Assembly (NCBI GenBank): GCA_001414485.1
Contig: LLEY01000155.1
Coordinates: 81,931-145,930, forward strand
Source: Calycina herbarum
Lineage: Eukaryota > Ascomycota > Leotiomycetes > Helotiales > Pezizellaceae
Length of the DNA: 64,000 nt
Direction: 5' to 3'
The notes below the pieces were generated by a model. It did not search any database, was not told the origin of the DNA, and saw nothing but the letters and a program-made list of their open reading frames with translations. Below, piece by piece: positions 46,330-58,570 of the stretch. Every line of letters starts with the position of its first letter. Positions within the stretch are counted from its first letter, which is position 1. The translations under genes and the position numbers were made by a program.

Positions 46330-47440
46330 AAGTTATAAGGCGAAGAGTAGATGAAAGAACTACTTAATAGGTATCCGAGTTGTATAAGAGATAGCCTCTA
46401 TATTACTTAGGATATCTTTTAAATTGTAGAGGAGTTACTTATACGTAAGACCTCTTTTGCTTCTATAAGATATATAAGTATAAGAGAGCAACTTAGCATC
46501 TTTTTATATACGGTTACTAGTAACCTGTCTATACGTAAGATAGCGGAACGATTCTAAAGGTATTTAATTAATTTCCTAACTAATTAGAAGAGAGTATTTA
46601 ACTAACTAGCTATTCAGAAGCACTGAAACAATCCAAAGAACTTATTATAAAGTTATGATGTTCTTTCTTACCGACAACCTTTATAATTCAACGATTATAT
46701 ACCTAGATCCTCTTATAATACCACCTACTATTGAGTATAATACTCGGTTCTTCCTATACTTTAAGGATTGCCTAGGAGCTATAGATGGTACGTATATTCC
46801 AGTGATTCTACTATATAAAGAAAGGTTACTTTTTAGAGACAGGTGTAAGAACCTTAGCTAAAACGTCCTTGTATATTATACCTTTAATATGAAGTTTACT
46901 TACGTGCTCTCCGGATAGGAAGGAAGTGTGTTAGATAGTACTTTATAGGTAAAGGCTATATAATCCGAAGCAATTCAAATACTCTAGGGTAAATATGTTT
47001 TAGGAGACTGCGGCTTTCCTAGCTCTCCGGAGTGTTTAGTACTATACCGTAGTATACGGTACTATTTAAAAGAGTGGAAATAAGCCTTAGAAAATAGAAG
47101 AGTACTAGAGAATAAGGAGGAGCTGTTTAACCTACGATATATAATATTACGTAACGTAATAGAGCGTATATTTAGAGTATTAAAGACAAAGTTCAAGATA
47201 CTCCGGGTACTAAGAGCCTTTAAAATGCAAGCTTAAGCTCGTATTATACCAGCTTTGTATATTCTCTATAATATATTAAGCTCTTGTATAGAAGCTAATT
47301 ATGTAGAGGGTATTAAGCCGATTTTTGATAAGTATAGTAAAGGAGAAGATGCTTTTATTAATATATTAGGGTATTATACAAATGAGCGTATAAGACGCCT
47401 TGGTTCAGTTATAAGAGAGGGTATTACTATTAAAATATAA
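46330..47440 (+). pseudogene. PIF/Harbinger DDE transposase, lightly RIP-broken
   Basis: Readable segments: REQLSIFLYTVTSNLSIRKI with AERF (helix-turn-helix region), a probable intron (about 46,558-46,615, GTATTT...CTAAC...TTCAG), TETIQRTYYK, FKDCLGAIDGTYIPV (first catalytic Asp, about 46,760-46,810), EGSVLDSTL, VLGDCGFP (second Asp region) and a NVIERIFRVLKTKFKIL block (third acidic residue) before the stop at 47438-47440 (IKI). Stops come from CAA-to-TAA and TGG-to-TAG changes. It would recognise the ends of the element together with the Myb-like partner. Confidence 0.8.
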
Positions 47441-48219
47441 GATAATTACGTCTAAAAAAGAGATAGAGAGAATAGATAGACTTGTTAGTATTAAAACTTA
47501 CTACTACTTATTAAAATAGAAAGAGACAGTAGTAAATGGAAATAGACTAGAAATGTAGTTATACTCCTTGTTGTAGAGAAATTTCTACTAATGAATAGGG
47601 AATTCTATGTAATAACTTAACTTTAAAAATTAATAACTTTATGAAAAGTACTTAGAATAACTAAGTTTTTTTATTTATAGAAAGCTACTAATTAGTCTAA
47701 AGTTTAGGTTAAGTGCCCTTATTTTTAACTAGCGTTGGTTAAGTATAATTTTAGAGGCTACGTAGTTAGTTTTGTAAAGCTCGCTTAGCTCTCTCTTAGT
47801 TACGGAGGCAAGCTTTACGGTTATTAGAAATAAAAGTGTATTTATATAAGCAAAGTATATTACAAATGAAATATCTAGACTAAACTAGTAGTTTTCCCCT
47901 ATTAAACCTCCTCTATATCCTTCAAAGGGGGTCCTAGGAGTTCTAGAAAGATAAAGTATTCTATAGGAAACATCCCCTTATTTTCCTCTACTATTTCCTA
48001 GATCCACGCTCTACGTAATTAAGGATTATCCTCAATAGAGAGATACTCTACTGAGTGCTCGTAATTCCTTATTAATCGTATGATTAGTATAGTACCTTGA
48101 GTAGTTAAAAAGTCCTCCTTTTGCACCTTTTTAAGTGCTTGCCTATAGATGGATTTATAGACGTCTTCTTAAGGAGTCTGTTCCGGCATACTTAAGAGTT
48201 TATTAGTAGATGCTATAGA

Positions 48220-49290
48220 TTAAGCTATGAAAGCTATACTTCTACTTATATCTACCATCCCTTCTGGCCCAGAAAGCTTCTTTCTTTTAGCCGGAATTGG
48301 TTCCTTAGATGCCCCACGCTTACGTGAGGTCTCCTCTTTTTGAGCCTCCTTTTGAGCCTCCTTTTGGGCCTCCTTTTGAGCCTTCTTTCTAGCTCTTTTC
48401 ATCTCTCTCTTGTGACTCGTACGCTCCTTGCCATCCTTGCCACTGTGGTACACTTGGTGTATGTCGATTTGAGCGTTAATAGACTCGCTAGTATCTACTG
48501 TAATAGAGTGACCAATATTCTCAGTAAAAGTAAGAGCAGGATCAACTGGAATTCCAGCTTGTTCAAGAATAGAGAGATCTTGTACGTCAGGATCCGTAGT
48601 ATCGGTACTCGTATAGAGAGACTCGTCGTCTGATTCGTCAGAAGAAGAAGAGGTCTCTGAATCGTTGTTTTAGCCCTTGGAATAGCTATATTTGCCTGTA
48701 GCTAATCGATCGCCATGCATCTTATATATAAGAGTATACCATGGAAAGCTCTTCTTCTTCCACTTCTTTAACTTAGGGTTTTTCTAGAAGTAAATTAGCA
48801 CTAATTAATTAATTAATTAGGAATAGAGACTTACCGTAAGATAAGGAAACCAAACTGACTCTTCTGTAGTAACAACACACCTATCCGGATCCTATCCAAA
48901 GCCTGAGGCATTCATAACCTGGTGTATACCCTTATATTCCTCCCTTAAATTACCGTATTTAACTTGAGCTGTTCGGCCATCTTTGAGGGGATCTCCACAT
49001 GTACTAGCCCATATCTTAAATATAGGTAGAGTAAGAGTAGTATCACTCACTTCTCCTCCGGCTCTTTGATCTCGGACGAACTCTAATAGAGAGAATACGT
49101 CATCTTCACTCCAAGTACAATTCTTCTTACGCTGTGATTAGGTGGGAGTAGGTTAGGCAGATAGTGGAGGGACCTGAGTGTTATCCGGTGAACTTGAGGA
49201 TTCAGGAGTAGGAAGGTCCTTTTTAGACTTCTTAGCCCTCTTAGACTTCTTTTGGGAAGAATTTAGTAGTATCTTAAGTGATAAAAGGGG
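48220..49290 (-). pseudogene. Myb/SANT-like DNA-binding partner protein of the Harbinger element
   Basis: On the minus strand KKNCTWSEDDVFSLLEFVRD and IFKIWASTCGDPLKDGRTAQ, then VKYGNLREEYKGIH form a Myb/SANT-like (PF12776) domain of the kind found in Harbinger second genes. An intron (about 48,787-48,836; GTAAGT, TGCTAAT, TCTAG) joins it to a second exon with KKWKKKSFPWYTLIYKMHG, an acidic serine run (SETSSSSDESDDES) and a lysine-rich tail with KKAQKEAQKEAQKEAQKE from a 12-bp repeat at about 48,337-48,390. It ends FIA at 48,220. Only about three stops are present, each explained by one transition. The start codon is not clear. Confidence 0.78.
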
Positions 49291-49666
49291 TAAAAGTAAT
49301 AGATAAAAGGGTAGAAATAATAGACAAAAATGTAGATAAAAGTGTAGATAAAAGTATAGATAAAAGTGATAAAAGTAAGGATTATATAGGTGAGGTTGGT
49401 AGTGAGATTAGTTAGTGAGTTACTTAATTATTTAGTTAGAATACTAATTTTAGTTATCGGATAGTTGCATTTTTACGCCAAACGATATTGACGAGATAAT
49501 TAGATAATAAGAGAATAATTAATTTAATTATCTGGTACTAAAAAAGAGCACTGCCGATAATAATTATAATTATTCTATTATCCGATAATTGAGCCAAACA
49601 GCCCCTTAGGTACTTTAAGAAGAAAGAAACCTAGGATAAGAATAAGATATTAATATATATTATTTA

Positions 49667-49836
49667 TGTCGTTATATAGATGAATAAGCCTCTGACTCAT
49701 ATCCATCCACGTGACTAGCACGCTAGTACCACGCTAGCACAAGTATAAATAGTCGTACTTCGAGTACCTAGAATAGTTATAAAGAATATAATACGTATAT
49801 ATAACTAGACAGATTTATAACCAAGTTATACTAATA
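49667..49836 (+). repeat. 5' LTR of the Copia element
   Basis: 170 bp, start TGTCGTTATATAG. Its partner at 55823-55992 differs by transitions (TATTGTTATATAG start). Both end CTAATA, the RIP form of CCAACA. Confidence 0.85.
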
Positions 49837-52800
49837 CTAATTAGTATTATACGTAGATTAGATTACTTGGTTATAAGCTTACTTATACTCACTATAGTTA
49901 AGTGTCTTTAGCTAACTAACCGTTGAGAGTAGTACTGTTATACGCTGTAGCCTACTACTATATATAATTCTCTAACCTTGTTTAGATTTGATTATATAAG
50001 TATACTATCTTACGCTTTGCCTTAGGATTTATATAACGTATAACCTTTAAGACGAATCTACCTTATATTAAGATTATAGACTTAGAATCGCTTATTACTT
50101 TAACTCCTTTATATTTACTTATAAACTAAGTCTTATAGATTTACTTATATTAACTTATTAAGTAAATCACCTATACCTCCGATTTACTAAAAAGAAGTAG
50201 AAGGAATCTAGTTATCTAAAACACTACCTTAAACCTTTAAGAAAGTCGACTACTAGCTATTGTTTAAGCTATCTAACCTTTTATAGTAGGATTCTATAAA
50301 GTATCTTAGGAAGTATAATTATTAGACCTTTCCTATCTCGATTACGTTTAGTACTAGGATTATACTACTATTAATACTACGAATACTACGGCTATTAACA
50401 CCTGATAATACTATAGTAACTAAAGGAACTAGAATAGAAGAAGGCTATTAGAAGTCTGATTTAGAAACCGTAGATAGCGATACTTTTAACGCTTATATAT
50501 AAGATTATATAGACGAATACTAAGTAGAAAAGGAATGTAACGCTACTTTATAAGAGGCTTTTTAAGAAGACTTCGAAGAATAGAACCTTAAATACTTTAA
50601 GATAATTATATCTACTTAATATACTAGTAGTCTTTAAAGAACCCTCTAATTAAGAGGTATATATATAGAAGATCTTTATAAAAGAGAAAGTGGTAGAGTA
50701 GTATAGGCTTTATATAATACCTTAACAGAGGAGGAGAAGACGCTAGTACCTTATAAGGAACTTAAGAAGATTAAGTCTAAGAGAGAGGTTTTATTTAAGG
50801 AATTAAGATAGCGCTTAAAGAATCCTTATAAGGATCCTCTGAATATTAAGGAATTTGTTAATAAAGGAGATACTATTATACTATTACTTAGTAAGTTAAG
50901 AAAGATAAGTAAATTAGTCCTTCTAGTAATACTATTAAAGTCTTTAAAGATACTAGTAAAGAAGATACTAGCAACTCTAGCTTCTAAGATAATATCTAAA
51001 TCGATACTATCTAAGACCTCTTCTAAGACCTCTTCTAAATTAAGTAATAAATTAATAATAAAGAAGTTACTTTTAGAGGCATTTAAGAGAGCTAAGTAAG
51101 AAAAGAAGAAGAGTAAATCGTTAAAGTATAACCTAGAATCTTCTGATAATTCTTCTTCTTCTTTCTCTAAAAGCTCTTTTAATAAATTAGACTACGAGGA
51201 TCTAGATAATAATAAAGAGAGCGATTTAAATAATAATAGAGATAATAGAAGTAATAGAGAAGATAGAGATATTAACGAAAAACAAAAGAGGAAAGGAGAT
51301 TAATACGCTCTTAGAAACCTTATAAGAGTATATATATCTAACGATATTAAGTTTAGAGGCTAGAGAGAGAATCTCGACCTTAAGCTAGTAGTGTTTATAG
51401 ATAAATACTAGATGTATAGACTTTAAAAGAAGGCGTATAAGAAGGCTTTTTCTATAATACTTAAGAGAGACACCTAGGAATTTTATTATATAGAAGTTAT
51501 TAATATTATCGACGAACTTACTTTTAAAGCACTTTATAGTAAATTTAAGAAGCGATACTAGAATCTTAATTATATTTAGAACATCTTAATAGAATAGAAT
51601 AATACTATACTTAAGAAATATAAGAGAAAGTATCTAGATAAGCTTATTCTTAAGATCTTTGAAAAAATATATAAAAGACTATAATAGATTAAGTATAGAC
51701 TTCTAAAATATATATATAAGGAAGAGGAATTTGCTAATAAGCTTCTTCTAGCTTATTATAGATATAAAGAGGTATCTTATATAGTGTTAAAACTACTAAA
51801 GAAGCTGAAGCTTTCGCTTATAACCTATTCTATTAAATTAGTACTTAGTATATAGTAGAACCTATATCTAAAAGTAGAAGCATTTATAGCTAAAGATAAC
51901 GAGGAAGATAACGATACTAATATAAATCTTATAAACTGAATATTATAACCGAATATAGGATTAAAAGAGAATAACCTCTATAGAGGATTCTATAGATCTG
52001 TAAATTAGTCTACGCTAAGTACGTTAAATATAAATACTTAACTAGTAAATGCCTTATCTGATTTAAAGTATAGAATATATATAAAACCTAATTATTAGTC
52101 TACGAATTACTCTAAGCTAAGTTAGGATAAATAGGAGAATAAGTAGAAGTCTAGATATACTAAGAGATATAGAAAGCTACTCTCTTATTATAGATATAGA
52201 TAGTATCTTATAGGATATAAAGGTACTAAGCCGGATAAGGATATATCTAAAGAGATTACTATAATAATTCTTAAAGATAATATAGACGATATTATTAAGA
52301 ATTATATTACTAAGTATAAAGAGATCGTTATCTTAGAAGCTTAATATATTATAGATAACTTAATTAGCTCTATATACGAACACGCTAGTAGTAGATTACT
52401 ACTACTTCTATATAGAGAAATCTTAACTTTAGTTTCTAATACTAAGAGATATTACTATAATAAGTTCTTTAGTATTATAATCGATATAAGAGCTACAAAG
52501 AAGTCTACTATTAGTTATAACTAGTATCTTATATTTGATATTATTAAAAAGACCTCTATTTATAATAGCTAGAAGATTAACATTAAATTTAGCGTTGGAA
52601 TAGACACTTTAATTAGCTTAATATTCATAGATATACTAATCGGTTTAATCGAATTCTATATACTATATATAGATATACTATTCCTACTTTGTCTTAATAA
52701 CATAGATATACTAGGAGTTATATTTAATAACCTTAGTAATACTCTTATAATAAGTGATAGATACAAAGTCTTAGTCGTATAACGATTCAGTTATCCTTTT

Positions 52801-55800
52801 ATAATATAGAATAATACTTTATCTACTATAATTTAAGAGTTTCCTTATCTTTTAAGCGAGTAAGAGTTACGCTGTTTATATAAGCGATTCGGACATCTAT
52901 CTATACTAAAATTATAGACACTTCTTAAGTATACTAGCTACGACGTTAATATCGATATTCTATAGTATCTTATAAAGTATTATAAGCTATACTAGAAGTA
53001 TAGAAAGTCTCTAGGACGCTTTTGATTTACTTTATATAATAATATTATATTTAACTTTTAGATATACGTTAATATATTCTTTATAGATAAAGAAGCAGTT
53101 CTATATATTATAGACGAAGCTACTTGCTTTTAAGCTAGTAGATAGTTAAAGACTATAAAGGTAAAGCACGTCTAGGATAAGTTAAAGGAATACTAGATAG
53201 ACGTCTATTTAGAACCTCTAGATATTATTACTATAGATACCGGAACTAACTTCGTAAGTAAGAAATTCAACGAATACGTAAGAGCTGTAGAAAGTATAGT
53301 AGAAAGTATTCTAGTAGAAGTATACTAATTAGTTAGAATCGTTAAATAATATTATAGACTAGTATAACGAGTATATTAAGTAATATACAAAGACTATCTA
53401 GATCTTATAAAAGAGACAGCTTTTTAGATAGTATTTAAGGCTATCAACGACACGGCTAGACTGAATAGATTAGTTCCTACTATACTAGTATTTAGAGCTT
53501 ACTCTCGAATAACTTAATAGGACGCCTCTTCTTCTAATAATATTAGACAAGCTAATACAGTTAAGCGAGCTTCTTAAGAAGTTACGAAGTACTATGCTAA
53601 GAGATAAGTTAACGACGCTCTTAATACTTATAATAGACTGCTAAATCACCTGAAGAATACACCCCTTAGATCTAACATATAAGTTTAGAGAGAGATGCTA
53701 AATAAGAAGAGTAAATAGATAGAACTATATTAGCTTTTAAGTATTAAAAATAAGAATATTATTATTATACTAAATAGTAGTATAAGATTCCGATCTATAG
53801 TAGTAAAGCCTTAATTCAGTGAAATTATCGAAGAGCTAGAGCTCTTAATTCTAAAAATATTATAAAGTAATAGTTAAGACTAGGATATCGATCTAGGAGA
53901 AAGACTTATAGAATTACTACTAAAGAGAGGACGTAGAAGACCTTGAAAGAAGCTAGCTAAAGAAGAAGAAGCTAAAGTATACGTTATCGACATATATAGT
54001 ATTTCTTAAGATTACTAGTAACTTAACGATTTTAGAGACTTCGATATTAAGATATTTATATCGATTAATAGTATAGTTTATATAAATTATACTAATTCCT
54101 ATAGACTAGAGATTAATAGATTAATTAAAAGAGGTGTAATAAAGTTTATTACTCTAGATAAGTTACTAGATAGCGCTGATCTTTTTAATTCACGATTTAT
54201 CAACTAAGTTAAATTCTATAGTATAGATAAAGCCTTTAAAAAGTCACGATTTATAGTATATATATAGAACGATTTAGCTAAGAAGATAGTACTTACTTAG
54301 TCGTCTACGATTTAACGTATAAGTATAAGAATTATTCTTATTATTATAGCTTTATATTTATATCTCGACCTTCTTTTATATAATATTATCTAAGTATATA
54401 CTTAGTCTAAGAGTAAGCTATAACTATACTGTCGAAAGTTTATACAACTACTAAAGAATATACTAGAATAGATTAGATTATTAATCGAGATATTACTACT
54501 ATTATATAGTATTCTAGAAGCTAGATTATACTAGTTCGCTACTTACTATAAATTCCTTCTTAAATTCCTTAGAATAACCTAATTAATATTTAATCCTTAT
54601 CTACTATTAGTTAATAAAACTAGATACTTTAGGATTATTAGATTATAAACTAACGATATACTTATCTTAAGAGATAATACCTTTATTAAAGAAGAAGATA
54701 CTAAGAGAAAGAAAGCTAAGTTCGACGCTAAGGAAAGAGAAGAGCTTATAGTCGATTATGCTTTGAAATTTAATAGAGGTATTATTATATACTAGAAAAA
54801 CAGATTAATACTTTTAACCTAGGATTACGCTAAGGACCTTAAGCTAGTAAGTACTAAATCGATCGAATTAAAGAGCTCTTATAGAGATATACGCTATAAC
54901 GTTACTATAAGAGATTAATTTATTATATAGCGAGCTTAAAGAGCCTACCTTATAACTATATTATAACTGGAAGCAGTCTTTATACTATCTTTTACTACCT
55001 AGTCGACTAATCTACTTCTAAAAGACGTTGAAGCTTTAAACAAGGTTCTATAGTAGTAAATAGAGAATATAGAGCATAGACTTAAGTTTATTACTTTAGA
55101 TTATTCCTTACTTAAGCTTATACTTTTTACTGATTCCTTCTTTATAAATAACGACGATTATACTTCCTAGATTAGATATATAATTATATTAGCCGACGCT
55201 GCTAATAATAGTAACATCGTCTATTAGTTCTCTACTAAGTATAAGAGAGTTACTAGAAGTATTCTAGTAGCTAAATTATATACTTTAAGCAACGGTTTCG
55301 ATATAGTAGAAGTTATTAAATCTACGATAAAATCGATACTTAAGATTAAGATTCTACTCGTTATTTATACCGACTCTAAAGGTGTTTATAAGTATCTAGT
55401 AAAGCTTAGTACTACTAAGGAGAAGCGTTTAATAATCGATATTATATGTCTAAGATAAGCTTATAAAAGGCACGAGATATTAGAAGTTAAATAGATCGAT
55501 AGAGACAGTAATTCTATAGACGCTATAACCAAAGCTATAGCTTATAATACTTTAACCTAGCTAATTAATATAAATAAGATTACTATTAAAGTCACAGAAT
55601 AAGTTAAGAGAGACGAAGTAGTTATAGAAGATATTAACAATAGTAGTAGTAGTAGAAGTAAAGGGAATTTGTTACTAGAATAAGACGCTAGATAGAGCGC
55701 TCTTATTAGTCAGGGATACGAAGAGAGGATTTTAATTAGTTAGATTATAGATAGATTAATATAACTGATTTAAGTACTACGCTCTTATTATAGAGGACTA

Positions 55801-55822
55801 CTACCTTTTAAGAAGTTATTAG

Positions 55823-55992
55823 TATTGTTATATAGGTGAATAAGCCTCTAACTTATATCTATCTACGTAACTAGCACGCTAGTACCACGCTAGCACAAGT
55901 ATAAATAGTCGTACTTCGAGTACCTAGAATAGTTATAGAGAATATAATACGTATATATAACTAGACAGATTTATAACTAAGTTATACTAATA
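55823..55992 (+). repeat. 3' LTR of the Copia element
   Basis: 170-bp partner of 49667-49836, followed by the second ATTTA. Confidence 0.85.
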
Positions 55993-58387
55993 ATTTATAA
56001 AAAGAATAAGAATATAAAAACAGGTATAAGAAAGGGAAACTTTAGGTCTCTAATTTATATATAAAAGAATTTATTTAGAAATACTATATAGTACTAGCTT
56101 ATAGATACTAGAGAATTAGAAGAACTCTCTAGAGAATTAAATAGTATTATTATATTAATAGAGTATCGAAGTTAGTTAAGAAAGTAATAATAGAGTATAA
56201 TACCTATACCTAGAATAAGGCTTTCTACTATATATCTTATAGATAGATAAGTACTACTCTAATACTATAAGTACCTTAGAAATTAATATCTTAGAATTTC
56301 GTTATTAAGTTACTAAAATCTAAAGATCTAATAACAGGAGTTAAGTATAACTTAATCCTAGTTATTATAGAACGACTTATAAAATATACGATTTTAGTAC
56401 TATATATAGAGTTAAGTATAGTAGAGGAATTAGTATTTATATTTCTTAAAGAGGTAGTCTTAAGATATAGACTACTAGAAGAAATACTCTTAGATAGAGA
56501 TAAACTCTTTATCTTAAAATTCTAGATCGCTCTTATAGAGTAATTAAGTACGAAAAGAAAGCTCTCTATAGCTTTCTACTCTTAGATAAATAGAGGAAAC
56601 GAACGTATAAATTAAGTAGTTAAAGTATATCTTTAGTATTATATAAACTACTAATAAAACAACTAGGTTAAACTCTTATCTTTAGTATAGTTCGTCTATA
56701 ATAGTTTAAAAATAGAAACAACACTTATTATACTATTTTATACTAACTATAGATATAAATTAGTAGTATATTAAGAACTATTATCTTTGATAAATAATAA
56801 TTAACTCGCTTAAATTCAGGTCTTGAAAATTAAAGAGTTATATAAGAAACTTATAAAGGACTTATAGTTCGTAGTAGAACGTAATATATACTACTATAAC
56901 AAACGACGTAGTTAGAAGCTAATATTAAAAGAGAGAGATAAAGTCTACTTAGTATAGAAAAATATTAATACTAAAAGACTAAGTAATAAGCTAGACTATA
57001 AGAAACTTAGACTATTTAAAATTAAATAAGTTAGAGGACCTTTGAATTATAAATTAGTACTACTATAGATAATAAACATTTACCTAGTATTCTATATATC
57101 TTTACTTAAACTAGTACTACTGGAAGCACTACTAACTCTACTTATAGAAATTTAACTAGTAAGCCTAAACACTAAGTATAAAGTTAAGAGGATTCTTAAC
57201 TATAGAATTATTAGAGAATAAGTTAAGTACTTAATTAAATAGTTAGATTATCTATACTTAGAAAATATCTAAGAACCTAGAAAGAATATTAACTAGTACT
57301 TAGAGAAACTTTAGAAGTTCCACCGCTAAAACCTAGAGTTGTCTATATCTCGTATTTAGAGAGAAAGGACTTAAGAAAGGCTAAGTTAAGACCTAGGTCG
57401 AAAGCGAGGTCGGAGATAGAAAGAGCAGCTAGCCTAGTAGACTCTCCTTCTCTATACTTCTTTTCCTTCTATTCCTCTTTTTCTTTTTCTTTCTTTTCTA
57501 GATCTTCAGTAGTATCTAGTTCGTTAAGGGAACCGAGACTAGCTGCTATTATCTTCTTTTCTCTTTTAAGAAGAAGACGTTTCTATTATCAAAGCTAGAG
57601 GATTTTCGCTATCGTCTCTTCCTCTTAGGTATTAAGATAAGCTTTCTACTTCTTAATAGAAGCCTAGTCCGAGAGTAAAGGTATTCGGTTTTGTTTATAA
57701 TAGTCGTAGGATTTACTCTACCTAGTATAGATAGAATAACGAGAATATTAATCGCTATAAATAGCGATATATCAACGAGGCTTACTAGCTAAGTTAAGAG
57801 ATTTTTCGCAGCGGGTATAAGAAGATATTTCGTTACTATATCGTTTAATATAATTTCTAAGAGTTTAACGTTTAGTATACTTCTTATTATTAGAAGGTAG
57901 TATAATAGGAATAAGAAGAGGCTACTAACCTCTTAATAATATTTTCTTAGTCTATACTTAAGCGTAGAGACACGCTAGGCTAAGAAGGGGATAGTATTAT
58001 AAATCACTTTTTATATAGTAAGTAGTCTAGATAGCGCTCTAATAGAATAAAATATAACGTCTAGGAAATAGAAGGTAATATAAGAGAGAGTCTATAATAT
58101 AAAGGTATTTAGAGATTCTAGGATCTTACTATTAGAAGTATATTAGAGGTCACGTGATATAAGGGATCACCTGGGTCGACTAGTAACCTAGGCGACCTAG
58201 TCGACTAGAACGATAGACGATTCTATCTACCTAGAATAATAGACGATTCTATCTACCTAGAAGAGACGAAGGTTCTATATAAGACTAGTACGTCTACTAT
58301 TAAATAGAAGCTTTATACTTAACTTTAGTTATTAACCTTATTATATTATTTAATATCTTTAATATAAGTAACGAGTTTACTTCTAAG

Positions 58388-58570
58388 TATAATAGTCCTA
58401 GTTATATACGACTGGATCACGTGCCGAGGTTCTACCGAAGTCTCGCTTAGTATATATAAATAGAGACAGAGCGTACTAACTCTCCTCTTCTCTCTTTAGT
58501 TTAGTTTTCTTCGAATATAGATACTATTCTATAAGTATCTCTTTTAGTATATTTATAAAGAGCTATTATA
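58388..58570 (+). mobile_element. Solo LTR inside the Gypsy-B left LTR
   Basis: 183 bp from TATAATAGTCCTAG to GAGCTATTATA, flanked by CTAAG (58383-58387) and CTAAA (58571-58575), a 5-bp duplication with one G-to-A change. It shares its last 140 bp (CCGAAGTCTCGCTTAG ... CTCCTCTTCTCTC) with 61999-62239. Its 5' part is about 58 bp shorter. Confidence 0.7.

Larger units (their letters stand above)
45919..49605 (+). mobile_element. PIF/Harbinger transposon, 3,687 bp, inside Gypsy-A
   Basis: The ends GGGCCTATTTGGCT and (inverse of the right end) GGGGCTGTTTGGCT form 14-bp terminal repeats, flanked by TTA duplications (45916-45918, 49606-49608). These and the GGGCCTGTTTGG-like ends are typical of PIF/Harbinger. 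It carries two convergent genes, as autonomous members do: a DDE transposase (+) and a Myb/SANT-like protein (-). RIP damage is mild (only a few stops), so it is younger than the Gypsy-A it interrupts. Confidence 0.88.
49667..55992 (+). mobile_element. Complete Ty1/Copia retrotransposon, 6.3 kb, RIP-mutated
   Basis: Two 170-bp LTRs (49667-49836 and 55823-55992) and perfect ATTTA target duplications (49662-49666, 55993-55997). The domain order gag-protease-integrase-RT-RNase H defines Copia: protease-like IIDIRATKKSTISYNQYLIF (about 52,480), pre-integrase CLYKRFGHLSILKLQTLL (about 52,870), integrase VDEAT-like IIDEATCFQASRQLKTIKVK and DIITIDTGTNFVSKKF (about 53,110-53,270), and RNase H with VTRSILVAKLYTLSNGFD and a YTDSKGVYKYLVK block (about 55,240-55,420). 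It interrupts Gypsy-A. A related but un-mutated copy starts at 63,418. Confidence 0.88.
44790..58138 (+). mobile_element. Gypsy-A: chromodomain Ty3/Gypsy element, 5'-truncated, split twice
   Basis: Pieces 44,790-45,918, about 49,606-49,666 and 55,993-58,138 form one element. Piece 1 has RT motifs with ILEDLLEVTIIYYLDNILIF (YxDD altered to YLDN) and SFLGFTNFYYLFI, plus RNase H with YNKELIAIVLAFEE. Piece 3 has the integrase core (VIIERLIKYTILV) and ends with a chromodomain: YRIIREQVKYLIKQLDYLYL, then EPRKNIN and KFH (about 57,190-57,330). Chromodomains guide integration to heterochromatin. The order RT-RNase H-integrase-chromodomain is that of chromoviruses. The gag/protease part is missing left of 44,790. 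Heavily mutated. The 800 bp after the chromodomain is non-coding. Confidence 0.8.

Noticed and set aside
48340..48633. 97-codon plus-strand ORF with leucine runs
   Set aside because: It is the antisense shadow of the lysine/glutamine-rich tail of the Harbinger Myb-like gene.
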